A stretch of 64,000 nt of DNA from Hemileia vastatrix (Eukaryota; Basidiomycota; Pucciniomycetes; Pucciniales; Zaghouaniaceae): positions 42,819,297 through 42,883,296 of the forward strand of contig JASXTE010000004.1 of assembly GCA_030280995.1 (NCBI GenBank), read 5' to 3'. Below are positions 52,162 through 63,906 of the stretch, one piece after another; position 1 is the stretch's first letter; each line of letters opens with the position of its first letter. A program made the position numbers and the translations under genes. The notes under the pieces are model-generated. The model had not been told where the DNA came from. It worked only from the letters and a program-made list of their open reading frames with translations, and did no database searches.

Positions 52162-52600
52162 TTTTTTTTTTCATTCTCTTCAAATGATCAATTTGCATGT
52201 GTTATTCACTAAGAATGGTAAACTTTTTTGCATATTTTTTTGGTTTTTGAATTTGCTTTTAAAGTCTTATTTTTTTTATCTCTCTGTGTTTTCTTTCATC
52301 AACTCAACATGAAATCGCATATTTTCAGCAAAAGCATATTTTTTCAGTCACTCTCTTTTTTTTCTTCACTCATATCCGTTTTCTCCTCTCTTCCTACATC
52401 ACTCAATCAATTTAACTTATATTTCTTTTTTCTCAACTCATCTCTCCAGGTAAGTCATTTTATCTTTTTTACTTAATTTTTTGCTATTTTTTTTTTGGTT
52501 TTTTGGTTTTTTGGTTTTGGTTTTGGTTTTGTTTTTGTTTTTGTTTTTTTTGTAAGTGGTTGTTTTTAGATTTATAGGTAAAATTAACCTTTTTTTCTCT
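52162..52600 (+). other. Promoter-like element and conserved splice donor (Harb-D)
   Basis: CTCAACATGAAATCGCATATT near 52304 and CTCTCCAG/GTAAGTCATTT near 52442-52458 match Harb-B and Harb-C. The donor here is a full consensus. Confidence 0.5.
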
Positions 52601-53235
52601 CTCTCTCTCTCTCCGTCTTTTCTCTCTTTATCCCCCCTTGGCCTGGGCTTTTTCCCACCTTTAACCTCTCCTTGGAATGGATACATCCCCCTTTCCCCCC
52701 CTTTGGCTGCCTTATTCCCCCCTCCTTGGCTCACTCTAACCTCCCTTTTCTCCCTCTTTGGTCTCATCTCTCCCTTTCTCCCCCTTGTTGGTCTCCTCAT
52801 TTCCTCCCCTCATTCCTCTCCAACCCCCCACCAAATCCCCCAAATCCCCCCACCAAATCCCCTCCAAACCCGCCTTCAATCTCCCCCAAACCCCCCTCTA
52901 AATCCCCCTCAAAACCCCCCCAAACCCCCCCTCAAAACCCTCCTACCCCCCCTTAAACATCCCTTAACGATTCGGTAACAAATCGTTAAGTAACTTTGAG
53001 GGGGGGGTAGGAGGGTTTTGAGGGGGATTTGGAGGGGGGTTTAGAGGGGGGGGAAAAGAGGTGGATTGAAGGGGGGGTTGGGGGGGGGTTGCAGGGGGTT
53101 TTGAGGGGGATTTGCAGGGGGATTTGCAGGGGGATTCGGAGGGGGGATTTGGGGGATTTGGAGGGGGGTGGAGGGGGGGTTGTACAAGGGTTTTGGGGAG
53201 GTGGGAGAGGGGTTTGGAGCGGGGAATTTAGAGGA
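52600..53235. repeat. Large pyrimidine/purine fold-back (Harb-D)
   Basis: C-rich arm about 52620-52960, apex hairpin TTAACGATT/AAATCGTTAA (52963-52996), G-rich arm about 52998-53235. CTCAAAACCCTCCTACCCCC pairs exactly with GGGGGTAGGAGGGTTTTGAG. The same position and layout as in Harb-C, with unlike detailed sequence. Confidence 0.82.
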
Positions 53236-53443
53236 ATGGGGAAGTGATAAAAAAAATTTCACAGTTTTTTGAATTTTTTTTTTTTAATTTTAGAGAAAAA
53301 TATTCATCAAGTTCAAGTGAAATAAAAAAAATTCTTATTGGTCTTTTGAGGATTTTTATTTTTTTAATTTAAATTAAGTGAGTTTTTTTTAATGTATAAT
53401 TTTGGGTGTTTGAAAAGTAACAAATTTTTAAGTAGAAAAATAC

Positions 53444-54630
53444 ATGTCTTTAACTTCAGATTCACCACTTACCTCACTCTCATCTTCTTTAACTTCATTA
53501 TCATCTTCAAATTCAACTTCTTTTCAATCATCATCTAAAACATTGTCAAAAAATGAAAAGTATCAAAATAAAATAAATTATAAAATAAAAATTCACTTGA
53601 ATCAATTATTTGGCCGTATTTCAAAAATCAAGTACTATAAAACTAAAGTTGAAAAAAAAAATATCCGAAAACGTTACCTGAAAATATACATTATTTAACT
53701 GAAACTGGAGGTGATGAAGTTAAAGCTGTTATTAATAATAATTTCAAACCTCAATTTATTTACAAAAACCATTCTTTTAATGGTTTAAAAGATGAATCAT
53801 TTGATCAACTCTGTGATCTCATCATAACACTCTATCAAATGGCTTTGGTTTGCTTATCTTGCAGGAATAAGAATTTGTTGGATGGAATCATGATTGGAAT
53901 TGGATGGAGACCAGGATTTGATAAAGGTTTTTCTCTTGGTATGTTTAAAAATTTTTCTGGATTTTTTAATATCATTTTACGAAATTTAATCCAAATAGGC
54001 ATATATTCTTTAATCAGATATTTATCTAAAGCTGAATTAGATAATGATTTTCGAAAATGGAATACTTTACCTTCATTTAATTCATTTCTTGCTCTTTGAC
54101 TTAAAAAACTCTTCAATAAAGCTTTTGAAAAAAATAATGAAGTTGCTACGAGACTTGGAAATTCAAATTGGTGCAACTCTGAATGGGAAGATATTAGCAG
54201 TGATTATCTAATGTTTTCAAATGTTATAATCACTCATTCTGGATTTCATAATTGAATTCACACCGACTCAAATGATGCCAATTACCTCACTTATGGAATT
54301 TTCACATATATTAATCCTATCACTGGACAACCTATTCCGTCACCTGCTAAAATTAAAGGACATGGATTATATTTCCCGGATCATAGATGTATAATCAATT
54401 TTGGATTAAGAAATGGAATCATCGAAACAGTTTGGAATTCTTCTTACAATAATCACCAAACCACAAAGGCTCCTCCAGGTTTGGAATCTTGTCAAGACTT
54501 CATGCATTTTGGTTGCTCTTTCCAGATCAGTCAAAAGTTAATCCAATGAATAAACAAGTTAAAAAAAGAAGAAAAAGGTAATAAATTTAAACATTCTTTA
54601 GGTAGATCTAAAAAGTATGGGGATTCGTAG
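53444..54630 (+). pseudogene. TET/JBP-like 2OG-Fe(II) dioxygenase gene of Harb-D, broken
   Basis: Starts MSLTSDSPLTSLSSSLTSL, like Harb-C. An A-run frameshift near 53658 separates the first block. An intron at 53939-53998 (GTATGT...AATAG) joins GFSLG to IYSLIRYLS at the same place as in Harb-C. The core keeps HTDSND (54259-54267), GIFTYINPITGQPIPSP, GLYFPDH, GIIETVW, NHQTTKAPPGLESC and FGCSFQIS. Three TGA stops (54096, 54253, 54547) replace Arg; Harb-C keeps CGA at the first. The iron-binding residues remain. Same functional assignment and caveats as for Harb-C. Confidence 0.7.
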
Positions 54631-54729
54631 AGTAACCAAATATTTAATATTCTTCCATAAATTTATAATAAATAAATATGATATTTCAATTTATGAAATT
54701 AAAGTAATGGGCCCACGACCTTGTGTTGT

Positions 54730-54870
54730 ATAAATGGTAATCATGATAACATTAATTTGTTTCATGGGGTTCCTCTAGCCTATACCTGTGGAAAGTCCCA
54801 AACCTAGTTTCTAGACTTGATCTGCATTTTGGAATGAGGAATTGTCATTACTTTAAAAGTAGTACATTTG
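54730..54870. other. Conserved block after dioxygenase gene (Harb-D)
   Basis: Matches 8645-8775 and 44229-44360 more closely than the flanking coding sequence does. Confidence 0.45.
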
Positions 54871-54914
54871 ACATATCTTATTTATATATTAATTAATTTA
54901 TGTAATTATATTAA

Positions 54915-55095
54915 ATTTTGATGACTTACACCCTTTACTTCAATAAAATGCAGGGGAGGGTATTTCCAATTTTTTAAATCTGACATGTGAAATTGATGAC
55001 TTAGAAAAATTTGGTGGTACCCACCCCTTGTTTCAATAAAATGCAGGGGAGGGTATTGCCAAATTTTCAAAAGAGATATTGAATTTTTTTGACTT
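54915..55095 (+). repeat. AATAAA hairpin units, two copies (Harb-D)
   Basis: ACTTCAATAAAATGCAGGGG and ACCCACCCCTTGTTTCAATA; fewer units than Harb-A and Harb-C. Confidence 0.65.
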
Positions 55096-55349
55096 AGAAG
55101 TATTTAGATAAGCAAACTTATTGACATGAAAGTAAAGATAGAAAATTTTTATTATATTTTCAAATTTTGTCAAAATAAAAGTATAAGCAAACTTATTGAC
55201 TTGAATTTAAAATTAGAAAAAATGTATGATATTTTCAAAAATTTGTCAAAAATAACGTACTATATTCAAAACCTTTTATAAGTCAGCATATAAGAAAATA
55301 TTACCAAAAAGAAATCAAACAAAATTCAATTAACTAGAAAAACAATTTA

Positions 55350-56663
55350 TCAATTGAAAAGGTCAAGTAATTTTTTAATGTCCTCATAAGATTGGACATT
55401 TTTTACACATTCCATAATGAAATCTTTTTTTTAAAAACTCTCTTGTTTTTCCAATTCACAAGTAGCCATTTCTCTTTGAAATTGACAGTCATTTACTCTT
55501 TCCATCTGCACTGCCTCAAATTTTTTTCTTCCAAATCTAAGGCTTGCTGATCTTTCCTTAGCATATGATCAAACTTCATCTTCTCAAAGTCAAGGGCATT
55601 ATTTGCAATAGTTGATTTTGCTGAGAAAATTAAATTGAAATAAATAAATAAATGAGTTAATGATTAAGATATATAGTAAATGAAACTTACTTATATCTTT
55701 TTTTTCAAAATAATCCTCAAGGGAGCCAAATGAGCTTGTTGAAGTATTACCACGTTTTAATAGATGGTTCAAGTTCATTGAAGTTGAGGCTTGAAGCTTT
55801 AGTTTGGAGTTTGAACGAGAGGCTTCAGGAAGTTCATCTAAAGCAGCTTCTAAAGTGGGATTCACATTTCCAGAATCGAGATTATTTAATGGAGATTGAG
55901 TTTGAGTAGGAGGAGACTAGAAAAAAAGAGAAATTCAGAGAAGAATTGAAGAAAAAACAAAAAGTAAACATACATTTAAATTTTGGGCCTCTGAGGATTC
56001 AGATCTGCTGCGATATAATTGTTCTGCTTGATAGTCGGGATCATCTTCAGCTGAACTATGGTTAGAAGGTGGAGGGGATTGATCCTGTTGATGTACAGGT
56101 ATTTCAGGAGGATTAATTGATGGTTGAGATCCAGAGGGTATATTCTTAGTAGTATCGTGTATAAATCAAGGGTTTACATCAACTTGGGAGCCAAAAAGAT
56201 TATCCATTTCCTCATAGAAAAGACACATGACATTGATCTTTTCGGAAACAGTAGTAATTCCAATCTCCAAATCATCATCGTCAATATCAAATCCAGTTTC
56301 ATTTGCAGCATGATGAGCCTTTTTATATTTTGATTGGTAACTCTTAAATCTCTCCTTCATTTTTTTAGGATTGATATTGATTCTCCCCCTTGTTTTCTTC
56401 CTTACTTCATTGGCCATCAATAAGTAGCCATTAACCTTTGAAGAAGGTGGACTTCCAATACAAGTGGACTTTTCACATCCAAAACATGCTTCAAAATTTG
56501 ATTTTATTTTAAGGAAGTTGATTATGATGAGATAATCATCCTTTTTAAGCTGACCTGAACCTGACTTTAATTTTTCAGGTGTAGGGCTTGCTTTACAAGG
56601 AGACTTTTGTGACGAAGCAGATTTTTGAGTTACCTTTTGTGATTTGGAATGTCTGGGAGGCAT
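55350..56663 (-). pseudogene. SANT/MADF-like gene of Harb-D, broken
   Basis: Starts MPPRHSKSQKVTQK at 56663 with QLKKDDYLIIINFLKIKS and KVNGYLLMANEV as in Harb-B. A stop follows VDVNP at 56166. Later blocks reach two GT-AG introns (donors near 55978 and 55690, acceptors near 55918 and 55620). A short coiled coil follows, with a one-base loss in an A-run near 55535 and a TAA near 55430, ending at 55350. Four exons are likely. Confidence 0.75.
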
Positions 56664-57044
56664 TATGATACTGGCACATAACAAGAAAAAAGATTAAGAG
56701 GTAGAAGAAATAAGTAAAAAAGAATGTAAACATTCCTGGTCAAAATGTTGAAATTGTCAGGAAGGGGTGTGTGCCGAGGATTGATGGGTAGGGAGTGAGG
56801 AAGGTCAGTGTGTCACATGTGACAGAGATGGGGTAAGAAAGGAAGGGATGTTTTGTGGCCAAAATGTGGTTGTGAAAAAAAATGGGAAAAAAGTGCTTAT
56901 TTGAGGTCGTAACTGACACCCTTTTTTGAAATAAGTGATTTTTTTGCAAAATTTAAGTGCTGATTTGTAAGTGCTGATTTGGTTTGAAATCCGCACTTAA
57001 GTTAAGTGCGGATTTGCCAGAACTGACACCCCCTATTGTAAATT

Positions 57045-57560
57045 TTTCCAGCATAAGTATGGCCAAACTTGTGCTGGACACTTTGACCAAGACCAGTGAC
57101 TAAAAATTGCAAGGAAAACCAAAAAAAAGCCATATAATGAAGATAACTGATTGAATAAAATTGTTTTTAGGTAAAAGTCTCCAGCACAGGTTTGGCTGTA
57201 ATTGTGCTGGGAAATTTTATGAGGAACATCTCTCTTCTCTTAAATAAACATGCACCCTACCATCTTCAAATTTGAAATGGGTCCAGCAAAAGTACAGCCA
57301 TACTTGTGCTGGAAACTTTGACCAAGACCAGGGACTAAAAATTACAAGGAAAACCAAAAAAAATAGCAAATATAATGAAGATAATTGATGGCATCAAACT
57401 GATTTTAGGTGAAAGTGTCCAGCACAAGTTCAGCTGTACTTGTGCTGGACACTTTTATGAGGAACACCTGACTTCTCTTAACTAAACATGCACCCTAACC
57501 TCTTCAAATTGGAAAAGTGTCCAGCACAAGTTCGGCCAAACTTGTTCTGAACACTTTTTC
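57045..57560. repeat. ~235-bp tandem repeat, 2.2 copies, five palindromes
   Basis: Near-palindromes of about 34-38 bp with arms TCCAGCACAAG / CTTGTGCTGGA lie at 57048, 57178, 57281, 57416 and 57517. Between them, GACCAAGACCAG and ATGAGGAACA...ACATGCACCCTA blocks alternate, so the full unit is about 235 bp with two palindromes. Confidence 0.8.
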
Positions 57561-59038
57561 TCAAAACAGTTTGATGGAATCAATTTTCTACATATTCCTT
57601 ACTATTGTCTAGTGTTAAAGAGGAAACTTTTAGCTATTTGAAGGTAACTTTCAGTATATTATGAGTAGTTGATATTTTCATTTTAAGGTAAAAGAGTACA
57701 ATATTTTTTGCAATTACTATTAATTTATTTCCATCAATATTTATAAGATAGTGATTATAATTTTTATAAGACCCATTCCTAATATTCCTATTTGATTTGA
57801 TTATTTTTTTAGTCCTGTTTTAAAGGTTTTTACTATTTTATCAACCAAGTTTTACATAAATGTAAAAAATACATTAATTAATTTGGCTATATTTTTTTGA
57901 CTGTTCCTATTCAATAATAGCTCAAGTTAGAAACATATATTTATTATCTATTTTCTTTTTCAACTTATGTATCTCAGTGAAACAAGTTCATCAATTACTT
58001 TTGAATGGCGTTTACAGTACTGAAACTTGTACAAATCTGTAAAATACTTTTATATAATTTTGACTTTGGTACTTGGTTATCAGAATTTAAAAGAAAAATA
58101 TTTTTATTACTTTTATACTTTATCCATATGTTAAGATTCTTAAGTGTTTCTATTTCTGATTTATTATATAAATTTAACTTAAACTAAGTTTAGACTAGGT
58201 TTCTGCTGCAGGGTGCCATTACAGCTCAAACAAGCTCCTATCATAGAATAAATTAATTTTTTTAATAATTTTGTATAATATTATTTAGTGATAAATTTTT
58301 TCATCCCATTTTTTTAAATTATCTTTTTCCTTTGTTTTTGTCCCTCTCTTTTTATTACACAAAAATAAGTCAAAATATCCAATAATAGATACCTTTGTCA
58401 TATTGCATGATGTCAATATTTACAAATTAATTTAAATATTTAAGTTAGTTAAACTTACATTCTCAACAATTTACCCTTTGCAATTTTTGAATGACAAATT
58501 GTACATTTTCTTTGTTTTTCATATTTTAAAGCCCCCAATGTTTATGTCTAGTTACATCCCTTTCACTATTAACCCCATTATTATCATCAGACTTTTTTCC
58601 AATATGCTCGCCAGCTTGATCCCATTGTAAAAGATCCCCTATCAAAAACCTGCTTCTGGTAATATATAAACCCTCTTGTTTTATACCACATTTCTCAATT
58701 CATTTATTTCTCTCAATTTTACTACTATTATCTTTTAGTTATCACATTTATCTGTGTTAGTACAGCTTGAAAATACCAATCATAATATATATTTTTTATT
58801 TCTTTATCACCTTGATATAAGAATTTTTTATGTTATTCAAGTAATAAGTCATTAAAATGCCTTGTGATAAATAGACACCTCCTTTACATAAGATCTATCA
58901 CTTTATCTCTTGTATCTTCTTACACTAACTTTTCTTTTCCATTAATATATTTGATATATGATCACCAAGTAGTTTTTTGACAAAATCTCATCAGCATCCT
59001 CAATTCAAATCCTTCAAACTCAAGAAACAACCACCTCT
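57561..59038. other. AT-rich stretch, with a TATA box near its right end
   Basis: No gene seen in 57561-58650. TATATAAACCC at 58663 and a C/T-rich stretch after it could be the promoter of the broken gene that starts at 59039. Confidence 0.45.
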
Positions 59039-59272
59039 ATGCATGTATCTGAACCCCCTTCTCTTGCCAATAAAAGGACCAAAATTACCTGATCTCAATA
59101 TGGAAATATAATTGAATTGTTTAAAGGCAAAACTGAAAAACTACTGTCAACTCTTAGCCAGAATCCTTTGCCATCTTATATTTCAAATGCATATAACAAT
59201 GTGCTTGAATACATTGATGAACTAGAGAAATGTAAGCAATTATTTTATATTAACTTCTCTTAACTCAGTATT

Positions 59273-60074
59273 TGTCATGGTCTCTTTCAAGTCTAGAAGG
59301 TTTTATGAAGAGGTCCAATGGCAATAACAACAATTTTTAGGGTTTTCAAACTCAGGTACGTATTTTCTATCTTAAAGATTTATTACTCAAATGTTAAGAG
59401 GTAAAACTTTTAATTATTATTATAATTAATGAATTAGAATTAAGTTGTTGTAAGTACTAAAACAATAAAAAATAGTAATAAATATTTGAATGGTAGTAAT
59501 TGATTTAATAAAATAAGTAAGTAATGGAATGAATTTCAAAAGCACAAAAAGAGAGGGCCTTTTATAGGGAAAAATGGGAGAAATAAAAACATGGAGTTAA
59601 CACCACTTGATACAAGGGTATGGGAAAAAGAAACTAAATAAAGAGTGTATGTGAAATAATAAAAAATATACTAAATAGTGCGTCAATAAAAGATATCACT
59701 TTATTTGAAATATAACTTTAAATCCCTTGGTCCGTCATATTTAGTACAAAAACATTTGATTTAAAATGTTGATTTAACAAAGTTTAAATAAAGGAATTTG
59801 AAAAGTTTCTTTCTTTTTATATTTTTATACTTTTAATACTATTTTAATTCCCTCTCATCTGTATTATTGAGCACGGTGTTAGGGAAAAAAAATCTGTGAC
59901 AGTTACTTATTTTTATTAATTATTTACATTACTTATTGTACTTAGCTAGTTAGTTGTAAGTAATACATAAGTAGTTTGTAAATAATCAATTATTAATAAG
60001 GATTAAAAGGCGTGGCTTCATCTCAGTAAGAGAATTAATTATCTTACTGGATAAGTTTAGTAGCCTGGCTGACA
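59273..60074 (-). repeat. Ty3-B-family solo LTR in an intron
   Basis: Minus strand TGTCAGCCAGGCTACT to ACCATGACA, with CTTCTAGAC near the end as in Ty3-B and TATAAAAGGCCC at 59566. Flanks GTATT and GTAGT are an almost intact 5-bp duplication. Confidence 0.7.
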
Positions 60075-60549
60075 GTAGTATAGATTAATGACCCTTTTTC
60101 TTACAAACTTATTCAAATTCAGCTTATGAAAAAGGTATCATTCCTCCTGATGAAATCATTATCATCATTGTCTTTGATGATAATGAAAGAGCTGACCCTG
60201 AAGGCCATGCATCAACATCTCAAATGGGAGATAAGACTATTCTTTGACTTTCAAAAAGAATGAGACTTTCTAGGGGCTATAGTTTTTTCAGTGCTACTAA
60301 AAATACTCCTTCCAAGGATTCCTCTTACGCAACATCTCAAAAAAATAAACAAACTATCCAAAATTTGTCCAAAAGGTATTTCATTTCTTTCATGAGTAAT
60401 ATAGAAAACCATTTTATATTAGTCTTTAAAGCTATCTCCAAATTGTTTACTTTTTTATTTATTATTTCTAATCTTTTTCTTATCTTTTAATCCAGCTCTA
60501 AAAACCACAATCAATCTAAAGCTTCAAATAATAGCAAATCTTACTCTAA

Positions 60550-60620
60550 TGAAGAAGAAGAAGAAGAAGAAGAAGAAGAAGAAGAAGAAGAAGAAGATGA
60601 TGATGATGATGATGATGAAA
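60550..60620 (+). repeat. GAA/GAT microsatellite coding an acidic run
   Basis: A GAA array followed by GAT array in frame with exon 3 of the broken gene. Confidence 0.85.
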
Positions 60621-60922
60621 AAATTGAAATATCAAGCTTCTTTAACTCAAAAAAATGATACACCTACTTCTGCTGATGGGGTTGAAAAAACATAAAATGA
60701 AGAAATTGATCTACCTAGCCAGCCACACAAATATACTTCAAGTTCAAAGAAACAGCTTCTTGTTGCTGTATCTTCAAAATCCAAAATCAAAATTCCAAAA
60801 ATCCTATGGTATCTATCATTATTGATAAAAACTGTTAATCATTCCCTTCCTTATACTCTGAAAATGATTGGAAACTCAAAATTACAGGAGAAAATAGCTG
60901 AAATTCATCAATTTTTTGAAGG

Positions 60923-62414
60923 TAGAATTGATGGTCTAAAGGTACTTAGGGAATGGCCAGAAATAAATCAGTTATTCAAAATCCATTTGTATATTTCTCT
61001 CAAAAATCCACAAGGAATTTTTCACAAATTCAAATTTCTATAGAAGAAATCTGCTCATGAAGAAATGCTTACAAAAATTATTGAACTCTGTATGTATCAC
61101 TTACTTGAAGTTTTTTTATTCATTTTATGACAACTAATTGTTTTGTTATTTTTTTAGCTTTGTATTTTCTCAATGTTGACACTTTGCAGATCTGGGTGGT
61201 CAATAATTTGAACTTTGAAAATTTGGAAAAAAATTTTAACACTGAAGAACCAAACTCAAATAATCTTCCTCCATTTAAGAAGACTGATCACCCTGAAACA
61301 TTAATGATATGCATGCTATCAAGAATAGTTAGCCTAAGTTCTCACCACCATTGTAGACTGTTCTAAAGTACTAAGCAGTAGACACAATGCGAGATGGGTT
61401 GGCTCTCCTTTTCAATTTCTAAAAAGAAGCGCCTGCCACTCTTATTTTTAAAGACAGCGCAATAATGTGTAACACTAATATTTGATTAGAAAGTTTAAAA
61501 GATGAGAGATGAGTCTTAGAGATCAGGAAAACAAGTATTACTATCTGGATATTTCTATTCTTAATAAGCGCTAATATCTACAGCTACTCCCTCTTGAAGC
61601 GCTCTCTTTGAACATGCCTTATTATAGCAATAAAATAACTCTAATAATAGCTACTCCTACTAAACCTATATATTCTCTCTATGTTGCGCTCTTTCACTAT
61701 ACTATATGAAATATACACACAGGTGCACAAATTGTAAAAGACTCAAAATATCTTTTTTATTCGCTATTCTAATTTTCTTTTATATATATATTTCTCTTCC
61801 CTCTATCTATATATGTTTTTCCAGTACTCAATACACAGTTCGCTAGTGGATCTTCAGTGCTGGCTCTAGCGCCATATTAGTAAAACAATAACCAATCTAT
61901 TAGTAAGCTATGTACACTGCTTGTAACAACTACGGCGCCTAAAACATATCCTATGATTACTAATGCTAGTATTAACTTCTTTCACTCATACTCCACATAT
62001 GCGCTTTCAACTATACCTTTGTTTTTGTTTCAGCGCTATTTCCAGGTTTGACCCATTCTAACGCTGATCCTACTTGCCTTGACTCTTGGGTAGTTTTTTG
62101 ATTGAGTCCCCACTCTCCTTTCTTTAATACTAAGTTCATAGTCCTTACATTTCACTTAACTAGTTAGCCTACCTTATTACCTGTTTCAGTAAGTTACCCA
62201 ACTAGCCGCGGTACAGTATACTATGCACTTGAATCATCCTTAAGCCATAACTCTTTCCTTAATGTGTAACACATAATTATTGGAAAGTCAAAATCCATAT
62301 TGTTTAGCGCTTTACGGTCCTAAATCAATAACACACAATTCCCCATTGTGTGGCACATCTCACTACAAAATCTGAGCGCACAGACCCTTAATACTTTTCT
62401 GCGCTTCCATTACC
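60923..62414 (+). repeat. 1492-bp tandem duplication, copy 1
   Basis: Matches 62415-63906 with only a handful of differences. It contains the last visible exons of the broken gene, then a segment beginning TGTAGACTG (61352) that differs in composition. Confidence 0.88.
61352..62414. mobile_element. Possible inserted element with frequent GCGC motifs
   Basis: From TGTAGACTG the sequence no longer reads as the broken gene and holds a dozen or so GCGC sites (AGCGC, GCGCT) in AT-rich DNA. The same sequence continues past the duplication end at 63906. It starts with TG like an LTR, but no end or duplication can be seen. Confidence 0.3.
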
Positions 62415-63906
62415 TAGAATTTATGGTCTAAAGGTTACTTAGGGCATGGCCAGAAATAAATCAGTTATTCAAAATCCATTTGTATATTTCTCTCAAAAAT
62501 CCACAAGGAATTTTTCACAAATTCAAATTTCTATAGAAGAAATCTGCTCATGAAGAAATGCTTACAAAAATTATTGAACTCTGTATGTATCACTTACTTG
62601 AAGTTTTTTTATTCATTTTATGACAACTAATTGTTTTGTTTTTTTTTAGCTTTGTATTTTCTCAATGTTGACACTTTGCAGATCTGGGTGGTCAATAATT
62701 TGAACTTTGAAAATTTGGAAAAAAATTTTAACACTGAAGAACCAAACTCAAATAATCTTCCTCCATTTAAGAAGACTGATCACCCTGAAACATTAATGAT
62801 ATGCATGCTATCAAGAATAGTTAGCCTAAGTTCTCACCACCATTGTAGACTGTTCTATAGTACTAAGCAGTAGACACAATGCGAGATGGGTTGGCTCTCC
62901 TTTTCAATTTCTAAAAAGAAGCGCCTGCCACTCTTATTTTTAAAGACAGCGCAATAATGTGTAACACTAATATTTGATTAGAAAGTTTAAAAGATGAGAG
63001 ATGAGTCTTAGAGATCAGGAAAACAAGTATTACTATCTGGATATTTCTATTCTTAATAAGCGCTAATATCTACAGCTACTCCCTCTTGAAGCGCTCTCTT
63101 TGAACATGCCTTATTATAGCAATAAAATAACTCTAATAATAGCTACTCCTACTAAACCTATATATTCTCTCTATGTTGCGCTCTTTCACTATACTATATG
63201 AAATATACACACAGGTGCACAAATTGTAAAAGACTCAAAATATCTTTTTTATTCGCTATTCTAATTTTCTTTTATATATATATTTCTCTTCCCTCTATCT
63301 ATATATGTTTTTCCAGTACTCAATACACAGTTCGCTAGTGGATCTTCAGTGCTGGCTCTAGCGCCATATTAGTAAAACAATAACCAATCTATTAGTAAGC
63401 TATGTACACTGCTTGTAACAACTACGGCGCCTAAAACATATCCTATGATTACTAATGCTAGTATTAACTTCTTTCACTCATACTCCACATATGCGCTTTC
63501 AACTATACCTTTGTTTTTGTTTCAGCGCTATTTCCAGGTTTGACCCATTCTAACGCTGATCCTACTTGCCTTGACTCTTGGGTAGTTTTTTGATTGAGTC
63601 CCCACTCTCCTTTCTTTAATACTAAGTTCATAGTCCTTACATTTCACTTAACTAGTTAGCCTACCTTATTACCTGTTTCAGTAAGTTACCCAACTAGCCG
63701 CGGTACAGTATACTATGCACTTGAATCATCCTTAAGCCATAACTCTTTCCTTAATGTGTAACACATAATTATTGGAAAGTCAAAATCCATATTGTTTAGC
63801 GCTTTACGGTCCTAAATCAATAACACACAATTCCCCATTGTGTGGCACATCTCACTACAAAATCTGAGCGCACAGACCCTTAATACTTTTCTGCGCTTCC
63901 ATTACC
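62415..63906 (+). repeat. 1492-bp tandem duplication, copy 2
   Basis: Begins with TAGAATTTATGG and ends at CCATTACC exactly as copy 1 does. After it, new sequence (TTTGTTCTTCCTGG) continues to the window end. Confidence 0.88.

Larger units (their letters stand above)
50636..57034. mobile_element. PIF/Harbinger element Harb-D, diverged family with dioxygenase cargo
   Basis: Terminal repeats AGAGGGTTTCAGTTCTG / AGGGGGTGTCAGTTCTGG, ATT duplication (50633-50635, 57035-57037), 6399 bp. Same gene order as Harb-C but clearly diverged in sequence. It is the best evidence that the three-gene plan is old rather than one accident. Confidence 0.9.
59039..61366 (+). pseudogene. Broken multi-exon gene, unidentified
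   Basis: Exon 1 59039-59231 (MHVSEPPSLANKRTKIT), exon 2 60123-60375 (YEKGIIPPDEIIII, NERADPEGHASTSQMGDK) and exon 3 from 60496 are joined by GT-AG introns with matching phases. Exon 3 contains an acidic Glu/Asp run. A later exon starts about 61158 (LYFLNVDTLQIWVVNNLNFE). TGA at 59090 and 60247 and several other stops show decay. A solo LTR occupies intron 1. The 3' part is included in a tandem duplication. No known domain; host gene and transposon gene are both possible. Confidence 0.55.
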
